A stretch of DNA of 64,000 nt, taken from assembly GCF_000372725.1 (NCBI RefSeq), contig NW_005201192.1, positions 369,470 to 433,469 on the forward strand, in the 5' to 3' direction. This DNA is from Emiliania huxleyi CCMP1516 (Eukaryota > Haptophyta > Isochrysidales > Noelaerhabdaceae). The position numbers and the translations under genes are program-made. This document shows, in pieces, positions 63,590-64,000 of the stretch. The notes under the pieces are model-generated. The model saw nothing but the letters and a program-made list of their open reading frames with translations. It was not told the DNA's origin and made no database searches. Each line of letters opens with the position of its first letter. Position 1 is the first letter of the stretch.

Positions 63590-64000
63590 GGGGGGGGGCC
63601 CCTTCAGGGGGAAAAGGCACCTCTCCACCCATGTGCATTTCTCCCCCTGGAAGGGGGGGGGTCCGGCAAAAAAAAAAAAAATTTCCCGAGGGGCCCCAAG
63701 GCCAAACCCCCCCCGGGCCAATTTGAAAAAAGGGAAAAAGGGCCCCTCTTCAAATTCCTGTACCCCCTGAAACTTTACCCCGGACCCCCGGGGAAGGCCC
63801 AAAAATCCGGAACGGGTTGGGCCCCCCCTTCCCTTTGGGGGCAAGGGCGGTTTAGGGCCCCGTCCATTTCCCCCCCATTTGGGGCGGGAAAAAAAAAAAA
63901 TTCCCCCCCAAAAAAAAAAAAAAAAACGGACCACCCCAGGGGGGGATGGGAGGACGGCCCCCCCCCCCCCCCCCGGGATTTTAAAAAAAGGGGGGGGGGG
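63590..64000. other. Low-quality sequence at window end
   Basis: Stepwise homopolymer runs of all four bases (for example AAAAAAAAAAAAATTTCCC, then GGGGCCCC) without codon structure. This looks like a degraded read tail. No feature should be called here. Confidence 0.8.

Overview
This is a GC-rich, intron-rich nuclear window from a photosynthetic, cilium-bearing protist. A haptophyte of the Emiliania/Gephyrocapsa kind fits best, but that is inference. The reasons are: a plastid terminal oxidase with a signal-peptide-like start (secondary plastid); a transition-zone (RPGRIP1-like) C2 protein; mitochondrial prohibitin and GHITM-type genes; short introns, many with GC-AG borders; CCCCTAA telomere-type repeats; and a very high load of small DNA transposons. 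A 100-base N gap lies at 15434-15533. The last ~400 bases look like low-quality read tail.

Layout. 0.6-7.5 kb (-): a giant tandem C2-domain protein. 8.0-11.0 kb (+): type II pantothenate kinase. 11.3-12.4 kb: nested mobile elements. 12.8-13.8 kb (+): coiled-coil, perhaps Mic60-like. 14.1-16.0 kb (+): protein kinase interrupted by the gap. 16.8-18.7 kb (-): prohibitin-1. 18.7-23.8 kb: a broken non-LTR retroelement (zinc finger, reverse transcriptase, PD-(D/E)XK-like nuclease). 23.8-25.2 kb: dispersed repeats. 25.2-26.6 kb (-): MFS transporter. 26.6-28.9 kb: repeats with a fold-back element. 29.0-30.0 kb (+): DUF4336-like protein. 31.8-34.4 kb (-): ABC half-transporter. 35.2-37.5 kb (+): polytopic membrane protein gene(s). 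37.8-39.6 kb (+): Bax-inhibitor-1/GHITM family. 41.4-42.4 kb (-): polyproline membrane protein. 44.9-47.3 kb (-): J-like plus rhodanese protein. 48.9-50.5 kb (-): histidine phosphatase. 50.9-52.8 kb: nested MITEs with clear target-site duplications. 53.2-54.7 kb (+): PTOX. 55.3-56.6 kb (+): coiled-coil single-pass membrane protein. 58.1-59.8 kb (+): Sec66-like ER translocon subunit. 61.2-62.3 kb: satellites and a telomere-type array inside the sequence. 62.4-63.0 kb (-): a two-AP2-domain gene with a frame break.

The genes do not form an operon-like unit; they are ordinary eukaryotic neighbours on both strands. Three encode likely mitochondrial inner-membrane proteins (Mic60-like, PHB1, GHITM-like), which may be chance. 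The most interesting signals are the tandem RPGRIP1-type C2 array, the high share of GC-AG introns filled with donor-like CGAGA repeats, the J-like/rhodanese fusion, the zinc-finger/RT/nuclease retroelement, and several nested transposons whose insertion events can be read from exact target duplications. Gene borders are estimates: exons were joined by homology and splice-site fit, without transcripts.
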